From NCBI RefSeq assembly GCF_002920635.1, contig NZ_PQSR01000018.1, forward strand, positions 45,822 to 109,821: a stretch of DNA of 64,000 bases. Direction: 5' to 3'. This DNA is from Streptomyces sp. Ru72. GTDB taxonomy: Bacteria > Actinomycetota > Actinomycetes > Streptomycetales > Streptomycetaceae. This document shows positions 43,027 to 52,667 of the stretch, in pieces (the first letter of the stretch is position 1; every line of letters begins with the position of its first letter). The position numbers were made by a program, and so were the translations under genes. The notes under the pieces are model-generated. The model was not told where the DNA came from, searched no databases, and saw only the letters and a program-made list of their open reading frames with translations.

Positions 43027-44961
43027 TCACGCCGACAGTTCCTCCCGCAGAGCGTCCCGCAGCCGCGCCGCCCGCTCCGCCACCTCCGCCGGCCCGAGCG
43101 ACACCGCCCGGTCGGCCCACCGCTGCCCCTCCGCCAGCTCCCCCTGACGCGCGTAGACCAGAGCCAGCCGCAGCGCCGCCCGACCGTGCCCTGCATCGGC
43201 CGCCCGGGTCCACCACAGCGCGGCCTCCGGCTCGCTCCCCTCCCGCGCCAGCAGCAGCCCCAGATTGAACGCGCCGTTGCGCGACCCGCCCTCAGCCGCC
43301 TCCCGGTACCACCTCGCCGCCTCCACGACGTCCCCCCGCGCGGCGGCCAGCATCCCGACCCGTACCTGCGCCCGACGGTGCCCCTGCGAGGCCGCCCGCT
43401 CGTACCACTCCTCGCACTCGCTCTTCTCGTGCGACGGCTCCCCCAGCTCGTGCGCGGGCGCCGGGGGCCGCCGCGCGTCCAGGAGCATGGCCAGCCGGTA
43501 CGCCGCCTCGGCGCTGCCGCCCCCCGCGGCGCAGCGCAGATGCCGTTCGGCCGTCCGCTCGTCACCCTGACGCAGTCGGGCGATCCCGACCTGGAGCGCC
43601 GCCTCGGTGTGCCCGGCGGCCGCCGCCCGCTCGTACCATCCGAGGGCCGTGTCGTCCTCGCCCCGCCCTGCGTAGAGGATGCCCAGGTTGAACGCGGCGT
43701 CCACGCTCCCCGCCTCCGCCGCCTTGGAGAACCACGGTTCCGCCCCCGTCGCGTCCCCGCCCTGCAGCAGCAGGATGGCGAGCGCGTTCGCCGCCTCCCG
43801 GTGCCCGGCGTACGCCGCGCGCCGGTACCACTGCTCGGCCTGCGCGGTCCGCCCCTGCTCGGCGCAGAGCAGAGCCAGGTTGTACGCGCCGTTGACGTCG
43901 CCCGCGTCCATCGCCGCCCGGTACCACCGCTCGGCGGTCTGCGTCTCTCCACGCTCGGCGTGCAGCGCGCCCAGCGCGTTCGCCGCGTTGCCGTCGCCCT
44001 CCTGGGCGGCTCTGAGCCACCACACCGCGGCGCTCTCGGTGTCCCCCGTGTCCCGCAGCAGGAAGCCGAGCGCGCAGGCGGCCCGCGCCTCGCCGTCCTT
44101 CGCGCTCGTCAGGTACCAGCGACCGGCCTCCTTCAGCTCGCCCCGCCTCTCCAGGATCGCCCCGAGGTGCAGCGCGGCGCGCCGGTGTCCGCGCGCGGCG
44201 GCCTGCCGGTACCACTGCTCGGCCTCCTCGAGCGCGGACGGCTCGACACCGTTGTCAGCGCCGGCCTTCCGCTCGGACAGCGCCCTGCGGTCGAGCGTTC
44301 TCGCCAACCGGTACGCGGCCTCACGGTGCCCGCGCTCCGCGGCGGCCCGCATCCACTGCTCGGCGCCGTCGTCACCGCGGTGCTCCAGGAGATCGGCGAG
44401 CGCGTAGGCGCCCAGCACATGCCCCTGCTCGGCCGCCTGGCGCAGCCAGTACTCGGCGGCCGGCTCGTCGCCGCGCTCACGGTGGTGCCGTCCGAGCGCG
44501 TGCGCGGCGGCGGCGGACCCTGCGACGGCGGCGATGCGCCACCAGCCGGCCGCCTCCTCCGCGTATCCGCGCTGGTGCAGAAGGACACCCAGGTTGTTGG
44601 CGGCGGCGCGGTCACCCGCGGCCGTGGCGGCGCGCAGCTGGGGCTCGGCTCCGTCGAGATCGCCTCGGCGCAGCAGCATGGCGCCGAGGACGCTCATCGC
44701 CTGGACGTCTCCGGCCTCGGCAGCGAGCCGCTGCCGTGCCTCCTCGGCCGCCTCACCGGCCTCGTCCCGCTCGACAGCCTGCTCGACAGCCTGGTCGGAC
44801 GGGTCGACGGAGGAATCGGCCGAGTGATCGGCAAACTGGTGGGCGAGTCGGTGGGCGGACATGTCGGCGGACTGCTCGGCCGGCCGGTCCACGAGCCGGT
44901 CGGCGGACCGCACAAATCGGCCCGTCCCGAACAGAGTTGCCTTGTCCCCCATAACGTCCAT
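43027..44961 (-). CDS. Sel1-like/TPR repeat protein
   Basis: A 644-residue soluble protein. After an irregular N-terminal 75 residues rich in Ala, Asp, Ser and His (repeated SAD/DRP-like units), almost all the rest is about 15 tandem 36-residue Sel1-type repeats with the pattern A..W...AA..G...A...LG.L...RG. Sel1 solenoids are protein-protein scaffolds; no enzymatic domain, signal peptide or membrane helix is visible. ATG at 44961; a second ATG at 44952 is possible. It sits between the two initiator tRNA genes. Role unknown. Confidence 0.82.
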   Translation of the reverse strand: MDVMGDKATLFGTGRFVRSADRLVDRPAEQSADMSAHRLAHQFADHSADSSVDPSDQAVEQAVERDEAGEAAEEARQRLAAEAGDVQAMSVLGAMLLRRGDLDGAEPQLRAATAAGDRAAANNLGVLLHQRGYAEEAAGWWRIAAVAGSAAAAHALGRHHRERGDEPAAEYWLRQAAEQGHVLGAYALADLLEHRGDDGAEQWMRAAAERGHREAAYRLARTLDRRALSERKAGADNGVEPSALEEAEQWYRQAAARGHRRAALHLGAILERRGELKEAGRWYLTSAKDGEARAACALGFLLRDTGDTESAAVWWLRAAQEGDGNAANALGALHAERGETQTAERWYRAAMDAGDVNGAYNLALLCAEQGRTAQAEQWYRRAAYAGHREAANALAILLLQGGDATGAEPWFSKAAEAGSVDAAFNLGILYAGRGEDDTALGWYERAAAAGHTEAALQVGIARLRQGDERTAERHLRCAAGGGSAEAAYRLAMLLDARRPPAPAHELGEPSHEKSECEEWYERAASQGHRRAQVRVGMLAAARGDVVEAARWYREAAEGGSRNGAFNLGLLLAREGSEPEAALWWTRAADAGHGRAALRLALVYARQGELAEGQRWADRAVSLGPAEVAERAARLRDALREELSA

Positions 44962-45146
44962 CGTCGCACCACCTGCAACCTGGGTACACCTGGTATACCG
45001 CAGCCAGTGAGGTCACTTCAGCGTTTTGTCGACATGCCCACAGAGAGACAAGTCAAACACAGAAGTGGCCAACTGCCCCCACAAGCAGCCGCATTTCAGG
45101 CAAGTCACCTGGTCACGCCGTACGCCCCCTCGTGTCGCACACACGC

Positions 45147-45183
45147 CGAGGGCCCGGATCCACGATCAGGATCCGGGCCCTCG
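45147..45183 (-). terminator. Terminator downstream of tRNA-fMet copy 2
   Basis: CGAGGGCCCGGATCC pairs perfectly with GGATCCGGGCCCTCG (15 bp, seven-base loop), 7 bp beyond the mature 3' end. Confidence 0.8.
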
Positions 45184-45190
45184 ACTTCAG

Positions 45191-45264
45191 TAGCGGGGAC
45201 AGGATTTGAACCTGCGACCTCTGGGTTATGAGCCCAGCGAGCTACCGAGCTGCTCCACCCCGCG
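45191..45264 (-). tRNA. tRNA-fMet (initiator, CAT anticodon), copy 2
   Basis: Identical 74-nt sequence to copy 1, same strand, 2.3 kb away. Same initiator features (C1-U72 mismatch, GGG/CCC anticodon stem), CCA not encoded. It lies 43 bp downstream of the UPF0182 gene stop and could be reached by readthrough from it. Confidence 0.95.
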
Positions 45265-45307
45265 CCGTTGTTGGTTCACCGTATCACGGCGCGGGAGTGG
45301 TCCTGGT

Positions 45308-48307
45308 TCAGCCCCCGCCGGAAGCGCTCGGCGAACTGCTGGCCGAACCGCTCGGACTGCCGCTCGGTGAACTGCCCGGTGAGCTGCTCGGAGTGGCGGA
45401 GGGACTGCTGCCGCTCGCGCCACCGCTGCCACCGCCACTGGTCTTCCCGGCCTTTGTCTGGGCCTCCTCGGCCTGCTTCAGCGCGTCCTGCAGGTCCTTC
45501 TGCGCCCGCCCGTACGCCTCCCAGTCGCCCTTCTTGAGGGCTTCCTGGCCGGCGTCGAAGGCCTTCTGGGCGTCCTGGAGCGCCTGTTGGACGGTCGGGT
45601 TGCCGGGTGTCGGCGGGTTGCCGGTCCCGGTCTCCGGCGGCGGGGTGGAACCCTGGACGCCGAAGACCTTGTTGAGCGCCTCGTCGAGCGTGTCCTCGAA
45701 CGCGGTGTTGCCGCCGTAGGTCACCAACACCTTGCGCAGCAGCGGATACTTGAGCCCGCCGCCGCGGACGTAGACGGGTTCCACGTACAGCAGTCCTCCG
45801 TCGATCGGCACGGTGAGCAGGTTGCCGTACTCGATGTCGGAGTCGCCGCCCTTCAGCAGCCTGATCGACTCGGCGATGCTCTGCTCGGAGTTGAACTGGC
45901 TCTGGACCTGCTTCGGCCCGTCGACCGTTCTGCTCGTCGGCAGCTTCAGAATCCTGATCTTGCCGTAGTCGGGGGTACCCGCCTCGGAGTCGACCGCCAT
46001 GAAGGCGCTCAGGTTGTCACGGCCGTTCGGTGTGAAGGTCGTCGTCAGGGAGAACGCCTGCGCCTGCTGGTCGGGCATCTTCATGCTCAGGTAGTACGGC
46101 GGCACCGCGTTGCCCGTCTTGTTCGTCGGGTCGTCGGGCACCTGCCAGACCTCGCTGCCGCTGAGGAACGTCTGCGCGTCCTTGACGTGGTAGCGGGTCA
46201 GCAGCTCGCGCTGGACCTTGAACAGGTCCTGCGGGTAGCGCAGATGGGACATGAGCGACGGCGAGATGTCGCCACGCGGCTCCACGGTGCCCGGGAACGC
46301 CTTCATCCAGGTCTTCAGGACCGGGTCCTCGGTGTCCCACTGGTAGAGCTTGACCTCGCCCGTGTACGCGTCGACGGTCGCCTTCACCGAGTTGCGGATG
46401 TAGTTGACCTGGTTCTGCTGGGCCATCACCGCGCGCTGGGTGTTGCCCGCGGTCAGCGAGTCGGCCGTGGTGTCGCCCAGCGTCGTACGGGAGGAGTACG
46501 GATAGCCGTTCGACGTCGTGTAGGCGTCGACGATCCACTGGATGCGGCCGTCGACGACGGCCGGGTAGGCGTCGCCGTCGATGGTCAGCCACGGCGCGAC
46601 CGCCTCGACGCGTTCCTTGGGCGTGCGGTTGTACAGGATCCGCGAGCCGTCGCCTATGGCGCCGGAGTAGAGGATCTGCGGCTCGCTGAACGCCACCGCG
46701 TACGCGGCCCGGTTGATCGGGTTGGAGAGGCTGACCCCGCTCTTGCCCCGGTAGCTGGTGGTCTTCTCGCCGTTGTCGTCGGAGTAGTCGATCTCCTTCT
46801 GGGGGCCGCCGACGATCGAGTACGTGGTGGTCTTCTCGCCGTAGTAGATCCGCTGTTCGTACGTCCCGAGGTCACCGGTCGACGGCAGGTCGGACTCGGT
46901 GAAGACGGGCTGGCCGTTGGCGTCGGCGGTGGTGCCCTTGGCCGCGACCACGCCGTAGCCGTGGGTGTAGCGGAAGTGGTCGTTGATCCAGTTGTTCTTC
47001 GGAATGCCGTTCAGGTTCAGCTCGCGCAGACCGATGACCGTGTCCTGGTCCTTGCCGTCCTTCGTGTACCGGTCGACGTCCAGGTTGGTCGGGAACGCGT
47101 AGTAGTTCTTCATCTGCTGGAGCTGCTGGAACGTCGGCGAGACGATGTTCGGGTCCAGCAGGCGGATGCTCGCGGTGGCGTCCGCGTCTGCGCGCAGCGC
47201 GCTCTTGTCCTTGCTGCTGCTCGTCCCCGGGTACTCGCTGACCTGGGCGTCGTCGATGCCGTAGGCCTCGCGGGTCGCCTTCAGGTTCTTGTCGACGTAC
47301 GGCGCCTCCTTGGCCTGCTCGTTCGGCTGGACCTGGAACTTCTGGACGATCGCCGGGTACAGCCCGCCGATGAGGATCGCCGAGAGCACCATCAGGCCGA
47401 AACCGATCACGGGCAGCTGCCAGGTGCGCCGCCACAGAGTGGCGAAGAACAGCAGCGCGCAGATGACCGCGATGCAGAACAGGATCGTCTTGGCCGGCAG
47501 GTAGGCGTTCGCGTCGACGTACCGCAGACCCGTCCAGTTGCCGGTCGCCTTGAAGTCGCTGGACTTGACCGCGAGTCCGTACCGGTCGAGCCAGTAGGCG
47601 ACCGCCTTCAGGGCGACGAAGACACCGAGCAGCACGGACAGGTGCCCGGTGGCGGCGGCGGTGGCGCGCGCTCCCGGGGAGGTGATCCGCAGCCCGCCGT
47701 ACAGGTAGTGGGTGAGCGCGGCGGCGATCAGGGACAGGACCGTCGCGGCGAAGCCGAAGCCGAGCAGGAAGCGGTACCAGGGCAGGTCGAAGGCATAGAA
47801 GGAGACGTCCAGGTGGAACTGGGGGTCCTTCTGGTGGAACGGCACGCCGTTCACCCACATCAGCCAGGTCCGCCACTGGCTCGACGCCGACGCGCCCGCG
47901 ACCAGGCCCACCAGGGCGGTGATCCCGAGCAGCAGCCACGTCTTGTAGGGCGCGATCCCCATCCGGTACCGGTCGAGGCTCTGCTGCTCCATGGACATGG
48001 CGCTCAGCGGCGGACGCAGCCGGTGCGCGAGCCAGATGTTCACGCCGACCGCTGCCGCCATCAGCAGACCGAAGACGAAGAAGAGCCCGATCTTGGTCCA
48101 CAGGGTGGTGGTGAAGACCGACGAGTACTTCACCGACCGGTACCAGAGCCAGTCCGTCCAGAAACCGGCGAACATGACGAACGCCATACCGAGGACGGCG
48201 AGGACCCCGAGCGTCATGAGCAGGGTCCGGGCCCGCCCGGACGGGCGGCCCACTCTGATCCGTGGCCCCGTCGGGCCTCCGCCGCGGTCGGGCATCTGGA
48301 AAGCCAA
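45308..48307 (-). CDS. UPF0182 family membrane protein
   Basis: A 999-residue protein of the UPF0182 (COG1615) family. About seven membrane helices occupy roughly residues 30-330 ([60 protein letters not shown]). A large exported-looking region follows (residues 340-920), then a Gly/Ser/Pro-rich C-terminal tail after a short coiled-coil-like Lys/Glu/Gln segment ([20 protein letters not shown]). Function unknown. The TTG at 48307 is chosen because GAGG lies eight bases upstream; the ATG at 48295 would remove four residues. Divergent from the PPA1309-like gene. Confidence 0.88.
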   Translation of the reverse strand: MAFQMPDRGGGPTGPRIRVGRPSGRARTLLMTLGVLAVLGMAFVMFAGFWTDWLWYRSVKYSSVFTTTLWTKIGLFFVFGLLMAAAVGVNIWLAHRLRPPLSAMSMEQQSLDRYRMGIAPYKTWLLLGITALVGLVAGASASSQWRTWLMWVNGVPFHQKDPQFHLDVSFYAFDLPWYRFLLGFGFAATVLSLIAAALTHYLYGGLRITSPGARATAAATGHLSVLLGVFVALKAVAYWLDRYGLAVKSSDFKATGNWTGLRYVDANAYLPAKTILFCIAVICALLFFATLWRRTWQLPVIGFGLMVLSAILIGGLYPAIVQKFQVQPNEQAKEAPYVDKNLKATREAYGIDDAQVSEYPGTSSSKDKSALRADADATASIRLLDPNIVSPTFQQLQQMKNYYAFPTNLDVDRYTKDGKDQDTVIGLRELNLNGIPKNNWINDHFRYTHGYGVVAAKGTTADANGQPVFTESDLPSTGDLGTYEQRIYYGEKTTTYSIVGGPQKEIDYSDDNGEKTTSYRGKSGVSLSNPINRAAYAVAFSEPQILYSGAIGDGSRILYNRTPKERVEAVAPWLTIDGDAYPAVVDGRIQWIVDAYTTSNGYPYSSRTTLGDTTADSLTAGNTQRAVMAQQNQVNYIRNSVKATVDAYTGEVKLYQWDTEDPVLKTWMKAFPGTVEPRGDISPSLMSHLRYPQDLFKVQRELLTRYHVKDAQTFLSGSEVWQVPDDPTNKTGNAVPPYYLSMKMPDQQAQAFSLTTTFTPNGRDNLSAFMAVDSEAGTPDYGKIRILKLPTSRTVDGPKQVQSQFNSEQSIAESIRLLKGGDSDIEYGNLLTVPIDGGLLYVEPVYVRGGGLKYPLLRKVLVTYGGNTAFEDTLDEALNKVFGVQGSTPPPETGTGNPPTPGNPTVQQALQDAQKAFDAGQEALKKGDWEAYGRAQKDLQDALKQAEEAQTKAGKTSGGGSGGASGSSPSATPSSSPGSSPSGSPSGSASSSPSASGGG

Positions 48308-48469
48308 GGTGCGCACCTCGAAGTTCGCTGTTGATCCGAGTTGATCCGTCAGGCCCCCGTGAACGCGGACCATGGATGAGGCTCCACGATCGCGGAGCCT
48401 CACCTATGCAACTTACTGGCGCTTTACTCGGTTCCCGCTTCCGGGTGGGAACGAGGCAGGATTGTGACC

Positions 48470-49012
48470 ATGTCCAACACTCCCATGGCAGCGAACCCGC
48501 TCACCCGGGCCGTGCTCGAGATCGACGAGTACGCCTCCGGCCTCGGCTGGGACCAGCCCGCTCGCCTCTTCGCCCTCGTCGACACCGCGCGCCTGCGGAC
48601 CGAGGAGCCCGCGCTCGCGACCCAGCTCGGCCTTCAGGACGAGCCCGAGGCCGCGGGTCTCACCCCGATCGAGCAGGACGAGATCCCCGCCGACCGGCCG
48701 CTGGACGAGTTCCTCGGCACCATCGCCTGGCCCGACGCGGTGGTCGGCTGTGCGCTCACGGTGGAGCGGCTGATGCTGCCGCCGTCCGCGGAGTCCCAGG
48801 TCCCCCAGGGACTGAGCGAGAAGAAGCTGGCCGCGTGGGTCGCCGAGCACCCGGAGCGCCAGGAGGTGCGGATGACGGTGGCGGTGCTGCGGGACGGCGC
48901 GCGGGAGTCGGCGCTGCGGCTGCGCGAGAAGGACTCGCCGACGGAGGTGCTGACCGGCCCGGACCTCGTGCCGGGCCTTGCGGAGGCACTGGCGGCGACG
49001 TTCGAGGACTGA
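48470..49012 (+). CDS. PPA1309-family conserved actinobacterial protein
   Basis: A 180-residue soluble protein of an actinobacteria-specific family (PPA1309-like). Landmarks are NPLTRAVLEIDEYASGLGWD at the start, PARLFALVDTARLR, and WPDAVVGCALTVERLMLPPS. No catalytic motif is apparent. ATG at 48470 is favoured over GTG at 48464 because GAGGCAGG ends at 48460. It is usually found beside UPF0182 and the PDZ-Lon protein, as here. Function unknown. Confidence 0.82.
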   Translation: MSNTPMAANPLTRAVLEIDEYASGLGWDQPARLFALVDTARLRTEEPALATQLGLQDEPEAAGLTPIEQDEIPADRPLDEFLGTIAWPDAVVGCALTVERLMLPPSAESQVPQGLSEKKLAAWVAEHPERQEVRMTVAVLRDGARESALRLREKDSPTEVLTGPDLVPGLAEALAATFED

Positions 49013-49029
49013 GCGCTCCGCGTACGCGC

Positions 49030-49067
49030 GAGTGGGGGCGCCCGGAGGCTTACGGGCGCCCCCACTC
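49030..49067. terminator. Hairpin between the PPA1309-like and PDZ-Lon genes
   Basis: GAGTGGGGGCGCCCG pairs perfectly with CGGGCGCCCCCACTC (15 bp); convergent genes. Confidence 0.85.
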
Positions 49068-49085
49068 ATGCGAAGGCGCTGCTCG

Positions 49086-50183
49086 TCAGCCCTTGGTGGT
49101 GCACGTCGGCAGATCGGCGGTCTTGCCGGTGCGGATGTCCTTGAGGGCGTTCAGGGCGTCCTCGATGGTGTTGACCTTCACCAGGGTGAGCCCCTTGGGG
49201 GTGTCCTTGGCGGCGGAGGCGCAGTTGTCCTTGGGGGTGAGGAAGTACTGTGCGCCCTTGCTGCGCGCCCCGACGGTCTTCATCTCGACACCGCCGATCG
49301 GTCCGACCTGGCCGTCGTCGTCGATGGTGCCGGTGCCGGCGACGAACTTGCCGCCGGTGAGGCTGCCCGGGGTGAGCTTGTCGTAGATGCCGAGGGCGAA
49401 CATCAGCCCGGCGCTCGGTCCGCCCACGTCGGCGAGCTTGATGTCGATGGTGAACGGGAAGGTGTGATCGGTCCCGGCGGAGATCCCGACGATGGCCCGT
49501 TCCCGGCCGGTGTCGTGGGACTTCGTCGTGGTGATCGTCACATCCCGGGTTCCGGTCGCCGTCTTGTGCGCCTTCTCGGCGGCGGCCTGCTCCTTCGCCG
49601 GGACGATCGTGAATACGACATTCTCGCCGGGCTTGTGCTTGGTGACCAGCTTTGCGACGTCCTCGGGCACCTTCACGGCACTGCCGTCGACGGCCTTGAT
49701 CACATCGCCGGCGTGCAGCCTGCCCTCGGCGGGCGACCCCTTGAGCACGGTGGAGACGATCACCCAGGACTTCACCGGGATGCCCAGCTCCTTCAGGGCT
49801 GCGACCTTGGCGCTCTCCTGGGACTGGCTGAACTCCTCGGCGTTCTCCTGCGTGGACTGCTGTTCGGTCTTGCCGTCCGGGTAGAGCGTGTCGTGCGGGA
49901 CCACCTTGGTGTCGTGCGCCAGCCAGCCGTAGACGGCCTCCACGAGGTTCATGTTGTAGTCGGCGCTGGTGACCCGCACGGTGGTCATGTTCAGGTGTCC
50001 GGTCGTCGGGTAGGTCCTGCGCCCGGAGATCTGCAGCACCGGCTGGCCGTCGTGCTCGTCCAGGGTGTTCACCGTCGGCCCCGGGGACATCTCCGAGTAC
50101 GGCACTTTGATGAACACTCCCGCACACAGGAGCGCGATCAGCATCAAGGTGGAGGCGAGCATCGTCGCGGTGCGGCGTGGCAT
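49086..50183 (-). CDS. Membrane-anchored PDZ-Lon-like serine protease (S16 family)
   Basis: A 365-residue protein. An N-terminal membrane anchor (ATMLASTLMLIALLCAGVFI) precedes a PDZ domain around residues 130-200 (VKSWVIVSTVLKGSPAEGRL, AGDVIKAVDGSAVK). A Lon-type proteolytic domain follows, with catalytic Ser in DVGGPSAGLMFALGIYD (about residue 272) and Lys in GPIGGVEMKTVGARSKGAQY. It is anchored with the protease domain outside the membrane. Substrates unknown. Related mycobacterial and Bacillus YlbL proteins have the same layout. Confidence 0.9.
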   Translation of the reverse strand: MPRRTATMLASTLMLIALLCAGVFIKVPYSEMSPGPTVNTLDEHDGQPVLQISGRRTYPTTGHLNMTTVRVTSADYNMNLVEAVYGWLAHDTKVVPHDTLYPDGKTEQQSTQENAEEFSQSQESAKVAALKELGIPVKSWVIVSTVLKGSPAEGRLHAGDVIKAVDGSAVKVPEDVAKLVTKHKPGENVVFTIVPAKEQAAAEKAHKTATGTRDVTITTTKSHDTGRERAIVGISAGTDHTFPFTIDIKLADVGGPSAGLMFALGIYDKLTPGSLTGGKFVAGTGTIDDDGQVGPIGGVEMKTVGARSKGAQYFLTPKDNCASAAKDTPKGLTLVKVNTIEDALNALKDIRTGKTADLPTCTTKG

Positions 50184-50266
50184 GGAACGACAGTACGGGA
50201 CGGTGCTGTCAGCGGACCGTCAGGGCCGTCCGTACGAGCACGGGCGGCCCTGGATCCTCGGCGCGC

Positions 50267-50431
50267 TCAGCCGCCCGAGTGGGACCTCTCCATGGCCTCG
50301 CGGAAACGCGCGTACCCGGCGAGCTCGGAGCCGTCGCCCGCGGCCTTGCGGTTGCGACTGGCCCAACTGCCCCACAGTCCTGCACCGATCCCAGCCAAAA
50401 GCGGAATCAGCAACCAGGCGAGCGCCGCCAT
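50267..50431 (-). CDS. 54-residue single-span membrane protein
   Basis: A short gene easily missed. The peptide starts MAALAWLLIPLLAGIGAGLW, one membrane helix, followed by a basic/acidic cytoplasmic tail ending SHSGG. GAGGTCGGC precedes the ATG at 50431. It lies 83 bp upstream of the PDZ-Lon gene on the same strand, and a perfect 6-5-6 palindrome lies 44 bp before its start. Similar tiny proteins accompany the PDZ-Lon gene in streptomycetes. Function unknown. Confidence 0.7.
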   Translation of the reverse strand: MAALAWLLIPLLAGIGAGLWGSWASRNRKAAGDGSELAGYARFREAMERSHSGG

Positions 50432-50474
50432 GCCGACCTCCCAACCCCGATGAGCGACCGCAACTGACTGATCA

Positions 50475-50491
50475 GCAGATTAATCATCTGC
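50475..50491. promoter_or_regulatory. Palindrome upstream of the 54-residue membrane protein
   Basis: GCAGAT-TAATC-ATCTGC, a perfect 6-5-6 inverted repeat in an AT-rich patch; candidate operator or promoter-associated site. Confidence 0.35.
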
Positions 50492-50637
50492 AATGTCAAC
50501 GCTCACGCGAGGGGTACGGTTACGCAACCGGAGCCCGGGTGAGAGGTTGGTTAACCCCAGGAGAGGTACGCGCTCCCCCGCTCGGCAGGCACCGACCCGC
50601 CCTCCCGCCGCCCGACCACCACCCCACAACGACAGCG

Positions 50638-51096
<459 letters not shown>

Positions 51097-51312
51097 GCCC
51101 CCATCGTGCCGTACACCTCGGAGAAGGAGGAACAGCCGCAGTCCCCGGGCGATATTTCAGGGGACGCGGTCCCCGAGCGGGGCCCCGGGGGCGGAGCACC
51201 CGGGAAGGGGAAGGGTGAGGGCCGCGGGCGAACTGCCTCGGCGCCCAGCCGCGACGCACCGAACCCGGCCGGAATCCCGCTGCGACACCTGACCAGACCC
51301 CCGCACCGCCCC

Positions 51313-52476
51313 TCAGACCCGCCGCCGCGCCTTCCGCGCCCTCCGCACCACCGCCGCCGCACCCAGCAGAGCGACCGTCGCCCCCGCGGCCCCCGCCGCC
51401 GTCGCGTCCTTGCGTCCCAGCCGCCGCCCCACCACGGTGTGCCGCCCGGCCACCTCCTCCAGCAGCTCGGCCAGCACCTCCTCGTTCGTCCACTTCGGCC
51501 GCCACCCGGCGTCGTGCAGCCGGCTCCCGCTCACGACCCAGGGGTACATCGTGTACGCGAGGTCCCCGGCCGGCGACGGCGTCAGCCCGATGCGGTGCAG
51601 CCGGGCCGCCGCGCCCAGCGCGACCGCGGACGGCAGCTCCATCCGCCGGATCCCGCTCAGCTCCTCGACCTCCTCCTGCTCCAGCCACCCCTCGCACCCG
51701 ACGGCCAGTTCCCCCTCCACCTTCTCGAGAACGGCGTACTCCAAGGCACTGCACAGATCCTCGACGTGGCAGAACTGCCACGCCGGCCGCGACCCCGCCA
51801 CCACCAGCAGCCGAGGTGACTCGAAATACCTGGTCAGCGCCGTGTCCGTGCCCCCGACCAGCACCGCGGGCCGCACCACGGTGACGTTGAGCCCCGGATG
51901 GGCCCTCGGCGCCCGCCGCGCGAGCCGCTCGATCTCCAGCAGGTCCCCGACCCCGGTCGCCTCCGCCGTCGCCCGCAGCTCGGCGTCCTCCGACAGCGGC
52001 AGCTCGTTGTCCGGCAGCGCCCCGTAGACCATCGCGGACGTGCACAGCACCACCCGGTGCACCCCGGCGGCCGCCGCCGCGGTCAGCACGGTCTGCGTTC
52101 CGCGCACGTTGTACGCCGTGCGCGCCGCCGGGTCCGTCTCCAGGTCCAGGTCGAGCGCCAGGTGCACCACCACGTCCGCGCCCCGCAGCTTGTCCGCGAT
52201 CGCCGGATCCCGCACGTCCAGGATGTGCCACCGCGCCGCCGCGCACTCCCCGCGTCGCTCGTCGATGGCGACGACCTGCCGGATCTCCTCGCACGCGGCG
52301 AGCCGCTCGGTGAGCAGCGCGCCGACCCCGGACGCGGCACCGGTGACCGCGACGACGGGCCCGCGGATGGCGGCCGACTCGCCGGCGCCGAGCGCCGTCC
52401 TTGAGGGGCGGTGGTCGGGCGACGGGTGGGCTGAATGGTTTCGCGCTGCGCGAACCTGCGGATCTGGGGAACTCAC
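51313..52476 (-). CDS. NAD-dependent epimerase/dehydratase (extended SDR)
   Basis: A 387-residue extended SDR. The cofactor motif VAVTGAASGVGALLTERLAA lies near residue 40, followed by DVRDPAIADKLRGADVVVHL. The active-site Ser is in VVLCTSAMVYGA, whose Tyr is the YxxxK-type position (YGALP; the Lys is absent, replaced by E/N-rich residues), so catalysis is uncertain. The last 25 residues form a hydrophobic helix (ATAAGAAGATVALLGAAAVV) with a basic end, probably a C-terminal membrane anchor. GTG at 52476 after GGAG; ATG at 52503 is also in frame. Confidence 0.78.
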   Translation of the reverse strand: MSSPDPQVRAARNHSAHPSPDHRPSRTALGAGESAAIRGPVVAVTGAASGVGALLTERLAACEEIRQVVAIDERRGECAAARWHILDVRDPAIADKLRGADVVVHLALDLDLETDPAARTAYNVRGTQTVLTAAAAAGVHRVVLCTSAMVYGALPDNELPLSEDAELRATAEATGVGDLLEIERLARRAPRAHPGLNVTVVRPAVLVGGTDTALTRYFESPRLLVVAGSRPAWQFCHVEDLCSALEYAVLEKVEGELAVGCEGWLEQEEVEELSGIRRMELPSAVALGAAARLHRIGLTPSPAGDLAYTMYPWVVSGSRLHDAGWRPKWTNEEVLAELLEEVAGRHTVVGRRLGRKDATAAGAAGATVALLGAAAVVRRARKARRRV

Positions 52477-52667
52477 CGGGCGTCTCCAGCGGTTGTCTTC
52501 CATACGGACGCAAAGCACGCGTGCGTACCAGGTGGCATCCATCCTGCCCCAGGCCAGGAGTCGGCGAAGCACCCAGGCCCGATCGGGTCAAGGTGTCTAC
52601 GCTGGGTGGTGTTGTCGGGCAGCCAGCCGCCGGAAGGAACCGGTGGCCTTACCAGCCGAGGAATCCC

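Noticed and set aside
43027..44961. Sel1-repeat gene as part of a toxin-effector or defence system
   Set aside because: No nuclease, protease, membrane or toxin domain is attached, and no neighbouring defence gene was seen.
45587..48334. Very long plus-strand frame (915 codons) opposite the UPF0182 gene
   Set aside because: Arg/Gly/Asp/Val-rich shadow of a real membrane-protein gene; no ribosome binding site or domain.
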